Source: a bacterium
Lineage (GTDB): Bacteria; Margulisbacteria; Marinamargulisbacteria; JAAEMD01
Assembly (NCBI GenBank): GCA_024225875.1
Contig: JAAEMD010000182.1
Coordinates: forward strand, 1-23,231
Length of the DNA stretch: 23,231 bases
Direction of reading: 5' to 3'
A program made the position numbers and the translations under genes. The notes under the pieces were generated by a model, which was given only the letters and a program-made list of their open reading frames with translations, did not search any database and was not told the DNA's origin. Numbering within the stretch: position 1 is the first letter of the stretch; every line of letters starts with the position of its first letter. Of the stretch, positions 1 to 8,002 are shown in pieces.

Positions 1-1766
1 AACTGCAGTCAGGTAAACGTATTTTTGTTAAGGGTAAAGTAGAGGTAAACTCTTATACAGGGTTACTGCAGATTAGTGTGACTGAATCAGAAATTTTAGA
101 TTCTAAAGACGATAATTATTCTGGTACAGGCGTTATTTTGCCTGTTTACTCGTTAACTTCTGGTTTGCAGCAGGTTCAAATGCGCAGGATTGCAAAAGAG
201 ATTATGACCAGATATGCAGGTCTGGTATCAGACCCTTTACCAGAGTCCTTAAGGATATCTTTGAAGATCCCTGATCTGGCAGTATCAATAAAAACAATGC
301 ATTTTCCGGTGAATCGGGAGTTATATTTACGTTCTCGTTTCAGGATGGTTTTTGAGGAATTTTTTTATTTTCAATTATTACTGGCTGTAAAAAGGCATTA
401 TTTAAAGAAAGACTCAAAGTCAGAAGGTTTAGTTGTTTCCGGGCCTCTTATAGACTCATATCTTGATCTATTACCATATAAATTAACGGACGCTCAAAAT
501 AGAGTAATAAATGAAATAAGATCGGATGTTATGAAATGTAATGGTATGAACAGGCTGTTACAGGGAGATGTTGGTTCCGGTAAAACAGATGTCGCTGTTA
601 TAACACTGCTTTTTGCAATTAATACAAATAAAAATGGAGCCATAATGGCACCAACCGAAGTGCTGGCAGAACAGCATTATTATAAGTTTAAAAAATATTT
701 GAAGCCGTTAGGGATTAATGTTGTTTTATTAAAGGGCAGGATGAAGGCTAAAGAAAGAAAGGAAGCTCTTTATAAAATAGAAAATGAAAAAGGTATTGTT
801 GTTGTTGGTACCCATGCTTTAATCCAGGATAGCGTTAAAATACCTGATTTAGGGGTTGCGGTGATAGATGAGCAGCATCGCTTTGGAGTATTTCAGAGAA
901 TGAGTTTTAAAAAATGGAATATTAGTCCTCACTGTTTATTTATGACGGCAACCCCTATTCCCAGAACATTTATGTTGACTTGTTATGGAGACCTGGATAA
1001 GTCAATTATTGATCAACTGCCGCCAGGGCGGATTTCTACCAGGACCTGTTTTATAAGAGAACAAAACCTTGATAAGGTATACGATATCTGTAAAGAGGAG
1101 CTGAAGCTGGGCAGACAACTATATGTTGTATATCCGTTGATAGAAGAGTCAGAAAAAATGGATTTGAAGTCTGCTATTGATGGCTGGGAGTTTTTAAAAG
1201 ACACTGTTTTTTCGGATTATAAAGTTGGTTTAGTACACGGTAAACTCACATCTGTGCAAAAGGCAGAAGTTATGGACTCTTTTAAAGAAAATAAAATACA
1301 GGTTCTGGTTGCTACAACAGTAATTGAAGTTGGTATTGATGTTCCAAACGCTTCTGTAATGATTATTCAGCATGCTGAACGATTTGGTTTATCCCAGCTT
1401 CATCAGTTAAGAGGGCGGGTTGGGCGAGGTGCTGCAGAGTCAATATGTTTTCTAGTGGCAGATCCGAAAACAGAGGGTGCGGCTAAAAGAATAAAGTCTA
1501 TGCTGGATACAAGTGATGGCTTTAAGATTGCTGAATATGATTTGGCAATAAGAGGTCCTGGTGATATCTTAGGGACCAGACAGGCCGGAATGCCTGATTT
1601 TAATATTGCTGATTTGATTAAAGATGAGAAGGTTTTACATATAGCAAGAGCAAAGGCAGTTGATATTTTAAAGAAGGATCCGGAGATGACTAAAAAGGAG
1701 CATATCCCTTTAAGGAATATACTGGAAACCGAATATAGTGAATTTTATGAGGCCAGGCTGAATTAA
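1..1766 (+). CDS. recG: ATP-dependent DNA helicase RecG, 5'-truncated by window edge
   Basis: RecG is a superfamily 2 helicase that remodels stalled replication forks and Holliday junctions. The frame is open from base 3 to the stop at 1764-1766, giving about 587 residues where full RecG has about 690. The start is therefore outside the window, and the GTG at 78 is an internal codon. The first visible residues (GKVEV then LLQI) fit the end of the OB-fold wedge domain. Helicase motifs follow in order: Walker A GDVGSGKT (564-587), motif II DEQH (867-878) in the form typical of RecG, MTATPIPRT (motif III), and HQLRGRVGRG (motif VI). The C-terminal part with DLAIRGPGDILGTRQAG is the RecG/Mfd translocation region. 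It heads the visible + strand gene string and rsmD follows after 56 bases. Identification is very secure. Promoter and N-terminus cannot be seen. Confidence 0.97.
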   Translation, partial: LQSGKRIFVKGKVEVNSYTGLLQISVTESEILDSKDDNYSGTGVILPVYSLTSGLQQVQMRRIAKEIMTRYAGLVSDPLPESLRISLKIPDLAVSIKTMHFPVNRELYLRSRFRMVFEEFFYFQLLLAVKRHYLKKDSKSEGLVVSGPLIDSYLDLLPYKLTDAQNRVINEIRSDVMKCNGMNRLLQGDVGSGKTDVAVITLLFAINTNKNGAIMAPTEVLAEQHYYKFKKYLKPLGINVVLLKGRMKAKERKEALYKIENEKGIVVVGTHALIQDSVKIPDLGVAVIDEQHRFGVFQRMSFKKWNISPHCLFMTATPIPRTFMLTCYGDLDKSIIDQLPPGRISTRTCFIREQNLDKVYDICKEELKLGRQLYVVYPLIEESEKMDLKSAIDGWEFLKDTVFSDYKVGLVHGKLTSVQKAEVMDSFKENKIQVLVATTVIEVGIDVPNASVMIIQHAERFGLSQLHQLRGRVGRGAAESICFLVADPKTEGAAKRIKSMLDTSDGFKIAEYDLAIRGPGDILGTRQAGMPDFNIADLIKDEKVLHIARAKAVDILKKDPEMTKKEHIPLRNILETEYSEFYEARLN

Positions 1767-1822
1767 CATAAAAAATTGATTTTATTATGCTGCTGATTTA
1801 TTAAAAGTAACATGAGGTATAT

Positions 1823-2377
1823 ATGAGGATAATTTCGGGTAAGTATAAAGGTTTAAAGCTGTGTTTTCCTGACAACAAAAAGTTCAGGCCAACTCAGGAT
1901 CGTGTTAAAGAATCTTTATTTAATATTATTAGTAAATATGTTGATCAATCACACCTGCTGGATCTATGCTGTGGAACAGGAAGTATAGGGATTGAGGCAC
2001 TCTCAAGGGGAGCTGAGTTTGTTACTTTTGTTGACACAAAAACACATTATGTGAAGCGTAACCTGGATTTGATACCTGACTTTGCTGATGGCAGGTGTTT
2101 TAAGGTTGTCAGGTCAACTGCTAAACAGTTTCTGAAAAAATGTGACAGGTCTTTTAATATTATTTTCATTGACCCTCCCTGGAAAGACTCTTATATCTAT
2201 AGAGATTCATTGAAGGCAATATATGAATTTGGTATACTTGAGCCCCAGGGGATAATCGTTTGTGAGCATAATAAGATGTATTCTCTTGAAAATACTGATG
2301 GATTTGAAGTTTTTTCTTCCAGCAGATATGGAGATGCTGTTTTAACTTTACTAAAGAGAACAACGGATACTATATGA
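1823..2377 (+). CDS. rsmD: 16S rRNA (guanine(966)-N2)-methyltransferase RsmD
   Basis: RsmD transfers a methyl group from S-adenosylmethionine to N2 of G966 of 16S rRNA during 30S assembly. The protein has 184 residues, usual for the family. It opens with MRIISGKYKG and has the RPTQDRVKESLFNII segment (residues 22-36), the SAM-binding motif DLCCGTGSIGIEALSRG (47-63) and the catalytic-type DPPW (117-120), matching the D/N-PP-Y/F/W of N-methyltransferases. A TGAGG at 1813-1817 precedes the ATG. The stop overlaps the coaD start as ATGA at 2374-2377, so the two are probably translationally coupled. The rsmD-coaD pair is widely conserved, which supports both calls. Confidence 0.95.
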   Translation: MRIISGKYKGLKLCFPDNKKFRPTQDRVKESLFNIISKYVDQSHLLDLCCGTGSIGIEALSRGAEFVTFVDTKTHYVKRNLDLIPDFADGRCFKVVRSTAKQFLKKCDRSFNIIFIDPPWKDSYIYRDSLKAIYEFGILEPQGIIVCEHNKMYSLENTDGFEVFSSSRYGDAVLTLLKRTTDTI

Positions 2378-2877
2378 ATATGAAAACAGCAATTTATCCA
2401 GGTAGTTTTGATCCCATAACTAATGGTCACATTGATATTATCAAAAGGTCTCGTCGCCTTTTTGATGAGATTTGTATCAGTGTAATTCATAACCCGTCAA
2501 AACAGTCTTTATTTACAATGGAAGAGCGGATCAATATTATACAGTCTGTGTTTGTTGCTGATTCCGGTGTAACTGTAGAAGGGTTCGAAGGGCTGCTGGT
2601 AGATTTTGCTAAGAAGAAAAATACATTTAATATTATTAGAGGATTGAGAGCTGTTTCTGATTTTGATTATGAGTTTCAGATGGCATTGACTAATAGAAAG
2701 CTGGAATTTCGTATGAATACAGTTTTTTTTATGACCGATGAAAAATATTCGTACTTAAGCTCCAGTCTTGTAAAAGAACTGGCAGTATATGGTGCAGACA
2801 TTAACGAGTTTGTGCCTGAAGAAGTAGCCTGTATTTTAAATAAGAAATTGGATACTGCTGGTGGAATTAACAAATAA
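2374..2877 (+). CDS. coaD: Phosphopantetheine adenylyltransferase (PPAT)
   Basis: CoaD joins ATP and 4'-phosphopantetheine to give dephospho-CoA, the penultimate step of coenzyme A synthesis, in the cytoplasm. Length is 167 residues from ATG 2374, or 165 from ATG 2380; family members have about 160-165. The nucleotidyltransferase signature PGSFDPITNGH lies at the N-terminus, with the catalytic TxGH (T-N-G-H). IIRGLRAVSDFDYEFQMAL and SSSLVKELAVYGADINEFVP are diagnostic CoaD segments. ATG 2374 overlaps the rsmD stop by four bases and sits 7 bases after a weak GGA, so I prefer it. The second ATG gives the more usual MKTAIYPGSFDP start and remains possible. Confidence 0.96.
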   Translation: MNMKTAIYPGSFDPITNGHIDIIKRSRRLFDEICISVIHNPSKQSLFTMEERINIIQSVFVADSGVTVEGFEGLLVDFAKKKNTFNIIRGLRAVSDFDYEFQMALTNRKLEFRMNTVFFMTDEKYSYLSSSLVKELAVYGADINEFVPEEVACILNKKLDTAGGINK

Positions 2878-2896
2878 TTAGAGTAATATAGTAAAT

Positions 2897-2902
2897 GGAG
2901 GG
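2897..2902 (+). promoter_or_regulatory. Ribosome binding site fixing a TTG start
   Basis: GGAGGG lies 7 bases before TTG 2910. With the in-frame TAA at 2904-2906 it leaves TTG 2910 as the only plausible start of the coiled-coil gene. The gap after coaD is only 32 bases, too short for an obvious separate promoter. Confidence 0.8.
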
Positions 2903-2909
2903 TTAAGCT

Positions 2910-3356
2910 TTGAACGAAATTTTAGGATTACTTGATTCCCTGGAAGCAGCTGTTTTAGAGTCAAAGAGAATACCTTTTACAGATAAAGTTATTTTAGAGG
3001 AAAAAACAATATTACAGCTTGTTGATAAAATTCGCCTGGTATTAAATAACGAGGGTAGTTTTGCCAGGAAAGTTGTTGATGTTTCCAATGAAGAAAAAAT
3101 ATCTGATAACAGAGCATCTGCTATAGAGGCAGGTTCAAACCTTGAGAGTGGCAAGTTATTATATGAAGCTGAAAACGAAGCAGAAAAAATTAAAGAAGGT
3201 GCTAATGAGTATGCTGATTATGTATTAGCAAATCTACAGTTGATGCTGGCTAAAATGCAGAAGAATTTAGTGACGCTGGAAAAAAATATTGAAAGTGGCA
3301 GAGACATACTTGATGAGACTAAAAATAAAGCAGAGAAAGAGGGAAATGATGAGTAA
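2910..3356 (+). CDS. Charged coiled-coil protein of the coaD-adjacent type (unknown function)
   Basis: The function is unknown. The 148-residue protein starts at TTG 2910. An in-frame TAA at 2904-2906 excludes any longer start, and GGAGGG at 2897-2902 is well placed 7 bases upstream. Residues 1-45 (NEILGLLDSLE, SKRIPFTDKVILEE, ILQLVDKIR) form an N-terminal segment, followed by a long charged helix rich in Glu, Lys and Ala with AENEAEKIKEGANEYADYVL at about 87-106 and a C-terminal coiled coil. From memory, this matches a family next to coaD in many Firmicutes, often labelled 'ATPase' or DivIVA/F-type-subunit-b-like. That label reflects coiled-coil similarity, and no nucleotide-binding motif is present. 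The middle helix looks shorter than in the homologues I recall. The end overlaps rph by 8 bases. Confidence 0.8.
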   Translation: MNEILGLLDSLEAAVLESKRIPFTDKVILEEKTILQLVDKIRLVLNNEGSFARKVVDVSNEEKISDNRASAIEAGSNLESGKLLYEAENEAEKIKEGANEYADYVLANLQLMLAKMQKNLVTLEKNIESGRDILDETKNKAEKEGNDE

Positions 3357-4059
3357 ACTGAATAAGAAAAAATTAGAAGCAAGAAAGTTATCTATTGTTA
3401 GAAAATATACTGAGTATGCACCTGGTTCTGTTTTGATTTCATATGGTGGAACAAAGGTTATATGTTCAGCATCTATTGAAGAAAGAGTACCTCCTTTCTT
3501 GAGAAATGAATGTACAGGATGGCTGACAGCGGAATACTCTATGATCCCGTCTTCAACATTTCCAAGAGCTAGAAGAGAGGTTAGCAAGGGTTCTGTTTCT
3601 GGCCGCACAAATGAGATACAGCGTTTGATAGGCCGGTCTTTGAGATCAATTTTAGACCTTTCTTTGCTGGGAGAGCGTACCATATATATTGATGCTGATG
3701 TTATTCAGGCTGATGGAGGAACCAGGACTGCTTCGATAACAGGAGGGATGATTGCTTTAATTGATGCGATAAAATTTTTAATGGATAATAAAATGATAAA
3801 TGAAAATCCAGTTAAAGAGTTTATTGCAGCCATAAGCGTTGGTATTGTTGATGGCGAGGTTGTATGTGATTTGTGTTATGAAGAGGACTCAAGGGCTGAG
3901 GTTGATATGAATGTTGTTATGACAGAGTCCGGCAGATATGTTGAAATTCAGGGTACTGCTGAAAACGAACCATTTAGTAAAGAACAGCTTAATCAAATGT
4001 TGAGTGCAGGAGAAGATGCAATTCTTAAAACCATAAAGCATATGAAAAGTATATTATGA
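3349..4059 (+). CDS. rph: Ribonuclease PH
   Basis: RNase PH is a phosphorolytic 3'-5' exoribonuclease that trims tRNA 3' ends. The protein is 236 residues from ATG 3349 (E. coli 238). Family hallmarks are present: GSVLISYGGTKVICSASIEE, GWLTAEYSMIP, the EIQRLIGRSLR helix, the phosphate-binding loop QADGGTRTASITG, and the metal-site region EEDSRAEVDMNVVMT. It ends with the usual VQGTAE-EPF segment. AGAGGG at 3338-3343 is spaced 5 bases from ATG 3349. ATG 3346 is only 2 bases from it, and the in-frame ATG at 3289 would overlap the previous gene by 68 bases, so 3349 is preferred. Oddly, the conserved N-terminal R-x-x-G-R signature is replaced by a lysine-rich KLNKKK stretch. The frame upstream does not restore it. 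Confidence 0.95.
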   Translation: MSKLNKKKLEARKLSIVRKYTEYAPGSVLISYGGTKVICSASIEERVPPFLRNECTGWLTAEYSMIPSSTFPRARREVSKGSVSGRTNEIQRLIGRSLRSILDLSLLGERTIYIDADVIQADGGTRTASITGGMIALIDAIKFLMDNKMINENPVKEFIAAISVGIVDGEVVCDLCYEEDSRAEVDMNVVMTESGRYVEIQGTAENEPFSKEQLNQMLSAGEDAILKTIKHMKSIL

Positions 4060-4072
4060 GGCTGCAGCTGTT

Positions 4073-4678
4073 ATGGATTATTTTCAGATAACAAGACGGC
4101 ATTATGATCTGATTATTAAACAGGTGCTGACAAATTATCCTCAGGAATCTGGAGGTTTTGTTGGCGGCAAAGATGGTTTAATCAAGGGTGTATTACCTGT
4201 GCATAATCAGTATTTATTTGCCAGACATGATACATTTGCGATTACTTCAAATGATTTATTAAGGGCGTACTCCTTTTTTGAAAAGCATGGTTTGGATTAC
4301 TATGGTTTGTACCATTCTCACCCTAAAGGAGTTCCTTATCCATCTAAGCAGGATCTTAAATCCAGACAGAGATATCATTTTATAATTGGTCTTAGAAACC
4401 CTGAATACCCTGTATTTTATGCTTTTGAAGTACAGGGAGACGATATAATCAGAGTTCCTCTGGATGTTATTGAAAACACTGGTTTTTCGTCTATAGATAT
4501 ACATTCCGGGAAAAATAAGAAAGATAAAAAATTTGGTAATTTTAATAAAGTAAAGAGTTTACAGGAAGAGGCTGATGATCTAAATACAATGATCGAAAAT
4601 ATAAAGCAGAACAAGCCCAGATATAAAAAACGAAGACCAGGACATAATGGGAAATCCAGTTTTAGTACGGATGCCTAG
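4073..4678 (+). CDS. JAMM/MPN (M67-family) metalloprotease-like protein
   Basis: A predicted zinc-dependent isopeptidase or peptidase of the JAB1/MPN/Mov34 fold. The complete JAMM signature is visible: Glu25 in PQESGGFVGG, then HSHPKGVPYPSKQD with His81, His83, Ser91 and Asp94 in the exact H-x-H-x7-S-x2-D spacing. Bacterial M67 relatives include Mec+, which trims the C-terminus of sulfur-carrier proteins. The motif here is closer to these than to RadC. The catalytic domain covers about residues 3-145. The tail (about 160-201) is rich in Lys, Arg, Asn and Glu and looks disordered or nucleic-acid-binding. No ThiS/MoaD-like or E1-like gene lies nearby, so the substrate is unknown. The ATG follows the rph stop by 13 bases with only a weak GAGG (4058-4061). 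It is probably the last gene of the recG operon. Confidence 0.88.
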   Translation: MDYFQITRRHYDLIIKQVLTNYPQESGGFVGGKDGLIKGVLPVHNQYLFARHDTFAITSNDLLRAYSFFEKHGLDYYGLYHSHPKGVPYPSKQDLKSRQRYHFIIGLRNPEYPVFYAFEVQGDDIIRVPLDVIENTGFSSIDIHSGKNKKDKKFGNFNKVKSLQEEADDLNTMIENIKQNKPRYKKRRPGHNGKSSFSTDA

Positions 4679-4873
4679 CCCGTTTTTGTTAAAGAGTATT
4701 CTTCCGTCTCTTCTTTCTGAAAAGTCCTGGCGAACTGATTTTTTTGCGTAAAATATTCCCTGATCATTCAATATAAAAAAACTGGCAGCGTCAGTACGTA
4801 TTTGATGTTTTAAATACTGAATGTTTTAACATAGTTAATGTTTGAATATACAGTGGGTTATTGCCTGAGCTGT
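4679..4873. other. Intergenic region between convergent operons
   Basis: This 195-base AT-rich gap separates the end of the JAMM gene from the end of proA on the other strand. I see only weak hairpins (AACAT at 4828-4832 with ATGTT at 4838-4842; ACTG/CAGT near 4781-4795) and no GC-rich stem with a T-run. How transcription from either side ends is therefore not evident. No gene is supported here. Confidence 0.6.
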
Positions 4874-6121
4874 TTATTGTCTGACATGGCCTTCTCCCTG
4901 TACAATATATTTATAACTTGTCAGTTCATTTAAGCCCAGAGGGCCGCGAGCATGTAACTTTTGAGTTGAAATTCCCATTTCTGCCCCAAAACCAAACTCT
5001 CCGCCATCAACAAATCTTGTTGATGCGTTAACAACTATCGCAGCGGCATCAACTTCTTTAGAAAACTTATTTATAGCGTGTATATTGTCAGAAATGATTG
5101 CCTCTGAATGATTTGTTCCGAATGTATATATATGATTAACTGCATCTTCAATAGTTTCTACTGTTTTGATATTTAGAATAAGATCAAGATATTCGGTAGC
5201 CCAGTCATTTTTAGTTGTTGTTGAAATGTCTGGTACTATCATTTTTGTTTTTTTGCAGCCTTTGATTTCTACCCCCAGTTTTTTAAGTGCTGATACTGCT
5301 TGTGGCAGAAAATCTTTGGCGATATCTTTATGAACCAGTAATGTTTCACAAGAGTTACAGACTGATGGTCTCTGAACTTTAGCATTAATAATAATATCCA
5401 GTGCCTGGCTTAAGTTTGCTGCGCTATCGACATATGTATGACATATGCCAACTCCTGTTTCAATTGTTGGAACAGTAGCCGTATTTACTACAGTTTGAAT
5501 CAGTGAACTGCCCCCTCTGGGTATTATGAGGTCAATATATTCTTTGGATTTAACAAAAGTGCTAACCCCTTCTCTTGATGTATCTTCAAGTAGTTGAATT
5601 GCTTCCGGGTTTATACCGTTTTGAGCAGCTGATTTTTTTAAAATATCTGTTATAGCCAGATTTGAGTTATAAGCTGAAGAGCTGCCTCTTAATACCACAC
5701 TGTTTCCTGTTTTTATACTCAAACCAATTGCATCAGCTGTTACATTGGGTCTGGCCTCATATATAATGCCTATGGTTCCGATCGGAACCCGGACCTTTGA
5801 TATTTGTAATCTGTTTGCCATGGTCCAGCCTTGAATTATTTCTCCTGTTGGATCTTTCAATTGTGCAATTGTAATTAGAGACTCTGATATTAAGTCCAGT
5901 CTTTTTTTGTTTAGTGTCAGCCTGTCAATAAGTGCTTTTGATAAGTTATTACTGACCCCGAAATGAATATCCTTTTCATTTGCTTTTATAATATTATCAA
6001 TATTAGAGGATATATTTTTTGCCATATCTTTTAAAGCAGTGTTTTTTACTTTTGTTGATAACCGTGCCATATCTCTGGTGGCAAGATGTGCTTTTTTACA
6101 TTGTATTTTAATGCTGGACAT
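4874..6121 (-). CDS. proA: Gamma-glutamyl phosphate reductase (glutamate-5-semialdehyde dehydrogenase)
   Basis: ProA reduces gamma-glutamyl phosphate with NADPH to glutamate-5-semialdehyde, the second step of proline synthesis from glutamate. The 415 residues match the family (about 417). It has the aldehyde-dehydrogenase fold: VRVPIGTIGIIYEARPNVT and SIKTGNSVVLRGSS in the nucleotide-binding part, IDLIIPRGGSSLI, the catalytic Cys255 in RPSVCNSCE, and C-terminal GAEMGISTQKLHARGPLGL. It lies 20 bases after proB and is transcribed last in the obg-proB-proA string, giving a proBA unit that supplies the enzyme pair together. Confidence 0.97.
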   Translation of the reverse strand: MSSIKIQCKKAHLATRDMARLSTKVKNTALKDMAKNISSNIDNIIKANEKDIHFGVSNNLSKALIDRLTLNKKRLDLISESLITIAQLKDPTGEIIQGWTMANRLQISKVRVPIGTIGIIYEARPNVTADAIGLSIKTGNSVVLRGSSSAYNSNLAITDILKKSAAQNGINPEAIQLLEDTSREGVSTFVKSKEYIDLIIPRGGSSLIQTVVNTATVPTIETGVGICHTYVDSAANLSQALDIIINAKVQRPSVCNSCETLLVHKDIAKDFLPQAVSALKKLGVEIKGCKKTKMIVPDISTTTKNDWATEYLDLILNIKTVETIEDAVNHIYTFGTNHSEAIISDNIHAINKFSKEVDAAAIVVNASTRFVDGGEFGFGAEMGISTQKLHARGPLGLNELTSYKYIVQGEGHVRQ

Positions 6122-6141
6122 AAAAACTCCTTTTATTATTT

Positions 6142-6942
6142 TTATTTTACAGGTGAAACTGTTGTCCCTGTAAAGGTACCATTAAAAATTTTAGTTAATA
6201 TATTTTTTCTGCGCCCATTTGCAATTATTACTTCTGTACCTGCTTTAGATGCGTACTGGGCAGAAAGTATTTTTGAATACATACCGCCTCTGCTTCTATT
6301 ATTTTTTTCATCTTTTATATATAAAAAAGTTTCTCTGGATACAGTTTTTATACTGGTTATTAATTCCGCTGATTTATTTTTTTTAGGGTTGGCAGTAAAT
6401 AAACCATCTATATCAGTTAAAATTATCAGTCTTTTAGCGTTTACAAGTTTTGCTACTTTGCTTGAAAGGTTATCATTATCTCCAAAATTGGAACCTATTT
6501 CATCAGTTGCTATACTGTCATTTTCATTGATTACAGGGATAATATTTTGTTCCAGCAGAGTAAAAATAGTATTTTCTGCGTTTTTCTTTTTGACCTTACT
6601 GGTAATACAGTCTTTTGTCAGCAGGATCTGTCCTGTCATTATGTTGTTTTTTTTAAAAAAACGCATATATTCCTGCATCAGTAAAATTTGTCCTACGGCA
6701 GCGGCCGCCTGCTTTTCCGGTATTGTTTTTGCGATAATATCCATTTGTTCCGAGCCACATGTTATGGATCCGGATGTTACTATAATAAACCTGGCATTAT
6801 TTCTACTATACTCTTTACTTATTTGCGTAATCAGAGACTTTAAGTTTAATACATCTAACTTTCTTTCTTCTGTAGTTAAAATGTTTGTTCCTATTTTCAC
6901 TATATTTATAGGAAGCCTGCTAAGTAATGATTTTTTTTTCAT
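6142..6942 (-). CDS. proB: Glutamate 5-kinase, short form without PUA domain
   Basis: ProB phosphorylates the gamma-carboxyl of glutamate with ATP, the committed and usually proline-inhibited step of proline synthesis. The sequence shows an amino-acid-kinase fold: NIVKIGTNIL near the start, IIVTSGSITCG for substrate/phosphate binding, PVINENDSI, FGDNDNLSSKVA, LTDIDGLFTANP, and SRGGMYSKILSAQYASKAG near the end. The 266 residues end after the kinase domain. E. coli ProB has 367 residues with a C-terminal PUA domain, and PUA-less forms occur in other bacteria. The ATG at 6942 lies inside the 3' end of obg, a 23-base overlap, with only a weak AAGATGG upstream, so translation may depend on coupling to obg. 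Confidence 0.95.
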   Translation of the reverse strand: MKKKSLLSRLPINIVKIGTNILTTEERKLDVLNLKSLITQISKEYSRNNARFIIVTSGSITCGSEQMDIIAKTIPEKQAAAAVGQILLMQEYMRFFKKNNIMTGQILLTKDCITSKVKKKNAENTIFTLLEQNIIPVINENDSIATDEIGSNFGDNDNLSSKVAKLVNAKRLIILTDIDGLFTANPKKNKSAELITSIKTVSRETFLYIKDEKNNRSRGGMYSKILSAQYASKAGTEVIIANGRRKNILTKIFNGTFTGTTVSPVK

Positions 6943-7927
6943 TTAAATATACCATCTTTATTTGTTCTTTCAGCATATTAAGACCTCTTTGACTGAAAGA
7001 AGATATAGTTAATACGTTTATGCCTTTAGATTTAAAATATTCTATTATTGTATCAATACAGGACTCTTCTGGTAAATCTGTTTTACTTAGAGCAATAATT
7101 ATTTTTTTTGCAGTAAGATTATATTCGCTGTTTTTTAATTCATTGCAGATTAAAGTGTAATCTTTCCAGCATTGTTCCGGGCTTGAGCTTTCAGTAGAAA
7201 TAAGATGTACTAATAATCTGCTGCGGTCTATATGTCGCAGGAAATCATGTCCCAGACCCAGACCTTCTGAGGCTCCTTCTATTAATCCTGGTATATCAGT
7301 TATTATGATTTCACAGTCAATAAACCTCATCATTCCAAGGTTAGGATGAATAGTTGTGAAAGGGTAGTCCGCAATTTTAGGGTTTGTACAGGTAAGTGCT
7401 TTTAGTAGTGTGGATTTTCCACTGTTAGGCAATCCGATGATCCCGACATCGGCTAATAGCCGGAGCTCGAGTATAATTGTTTTTTCCTCGCCGGGTTCAC
7501 CGGGTTGAGCATATCTTGGTGTACGGTTTACTGATGTTGAAAAAGAGCTGTTCCCCAGCCCGCCTTTACCGCCTCTGGCTATAATAGCTTTTGAGTTTTC
7601 TGTTGTAAGATCATCAATGATATTTTTGTTCTCATCAAATACAATTGTTCCTGGAGGAACCAGAATAACAGTATCCTGCCCATTGGCACCTGTTTGATTT
7701 TTGCCCTTCCCGGGTCTGCCGTTTTTTGCAAAGTAATGTTTGTGAATCTTTATATCAGTTAGTGTTTGTACTTTAGAAGTTGCCTGTAATATTACATTAC
7801 CCCCGCGTCCTCCCTTTCCTCCGTCAGGGCCACCCTTAGGCACATATTTTTCGCGTCTAAAGCTGATAGCTCCGCAACCTCCGTTTCCGGGCCTTATAGT
7901 AATTCTGGTTTTATCTATAAATTTCAT
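6920..7927 (-). CDS. obg: Obg/CgtA-family ribosome-associated GTPase
   Basis: Obg is an essential GTPase that binds the 50S subunit and takes part in late assembly and stress signalling. The 335 residues show a glycine-rich N-terminal Obg fold (GNGGCGAISFRREKYVPKGG, GGPDGGKGGRGG; about 1-158) followed by a G domain: G1 GLPNSGKS (165-172), switch I PFTTIHPNLG, G3 DIPG (211-214) with LIEGASEGLGLG, and G4 SKTD at about 283-286. The C-terminal OCT domain of some Obg proteins is absent, as in many Gram-negative members. An AAAAAGGA about 11 bases before the ATG serves as ribosome binding site. It follows rpmA across a terminator and overlaps proB. Confidence 0.97.
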   Translation of the reverse strand: MKFIDKTRITIRPGNGGCGAISFRREKYVPKGGPDGGKGGRGGNVILQATSKVQTLTDIKIHKHYFAKNGRPGKGKNQTGANGQDTVILVPPGTIVFDENKNIIDDLTTENSKAIIARGGKGGLGNSSFSTSVNRTPRYAQPGEPGEEKTIILELRLLADVGIIGLPNSGKSTLLKALTCTNPKIADYPFTTIHPNLGMMRFIDCEIIITDIPGLIEGASEGLGLGHDFLRHIDRSRLLVHLISTESSSPEQCWKDYTLICNELKNSEYNLTAKKIIIALSKTDLPEESCIDTIIEYFKSKGINVLTISSFSQRGLNMLKEQIKMVYLNEKKIIT

Positions 7928-7971
7928 TTAATAACAAGTCCTTTTTATGATTTGCAAAGTTATATTAATAG

Positions 7972-8002
7972 AAAAAAAAGAAGCAGAGAAGCTTCTTTTT
8001 TT
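7972..8002 (-). terminator. Rho-independent terminator after rplU-rpmA
   Basis: A 12-bp perfect inverted repeat (7973-7984 with 7991-8002, core GAAGC/GCTTC) encloses a 6-base loop. Read on the - strand the stem ends in a run of eight Ts (7979 to 7972), beginning 35 bases after the rpmA stop. The A-rich other side gives a T-run on the + strand too, but no + strand gene ends nearby. It lies between rpmA and obg, so it should reduce or separate obg-proB-proA expression relative to the ribosomal protein genes. Confidence 0.85.

Noticed and set aside
1767..1822. A/T-only hairpin CATAA...TTATG between recG and rsmD
   Set aside because: The stem is A-T rich with a mismatch and no T-run after it, so it is too weak to call a terminator.
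3289..3348. Longer rph start at ATG 3289
   Set aside because: It would overlap the coiled-coil gene by 68 bases, and the added residues do not resemble RNase PH.
4580..4771. 63-codon - strand frame overlapping the JAMM 3' end
   Set aside because: It has a TTG start, no good ribosome binding site and no recognised family, and is probably chance.
6086..6946. 286-codon open frame on the + strand, hydrophobic product
   Set aside because: It lies antisense to proB. The product has no recognisable family, its hydrophobicity follows from the complement of Lys- and Asn-rich codons, and proB is unmistakable.
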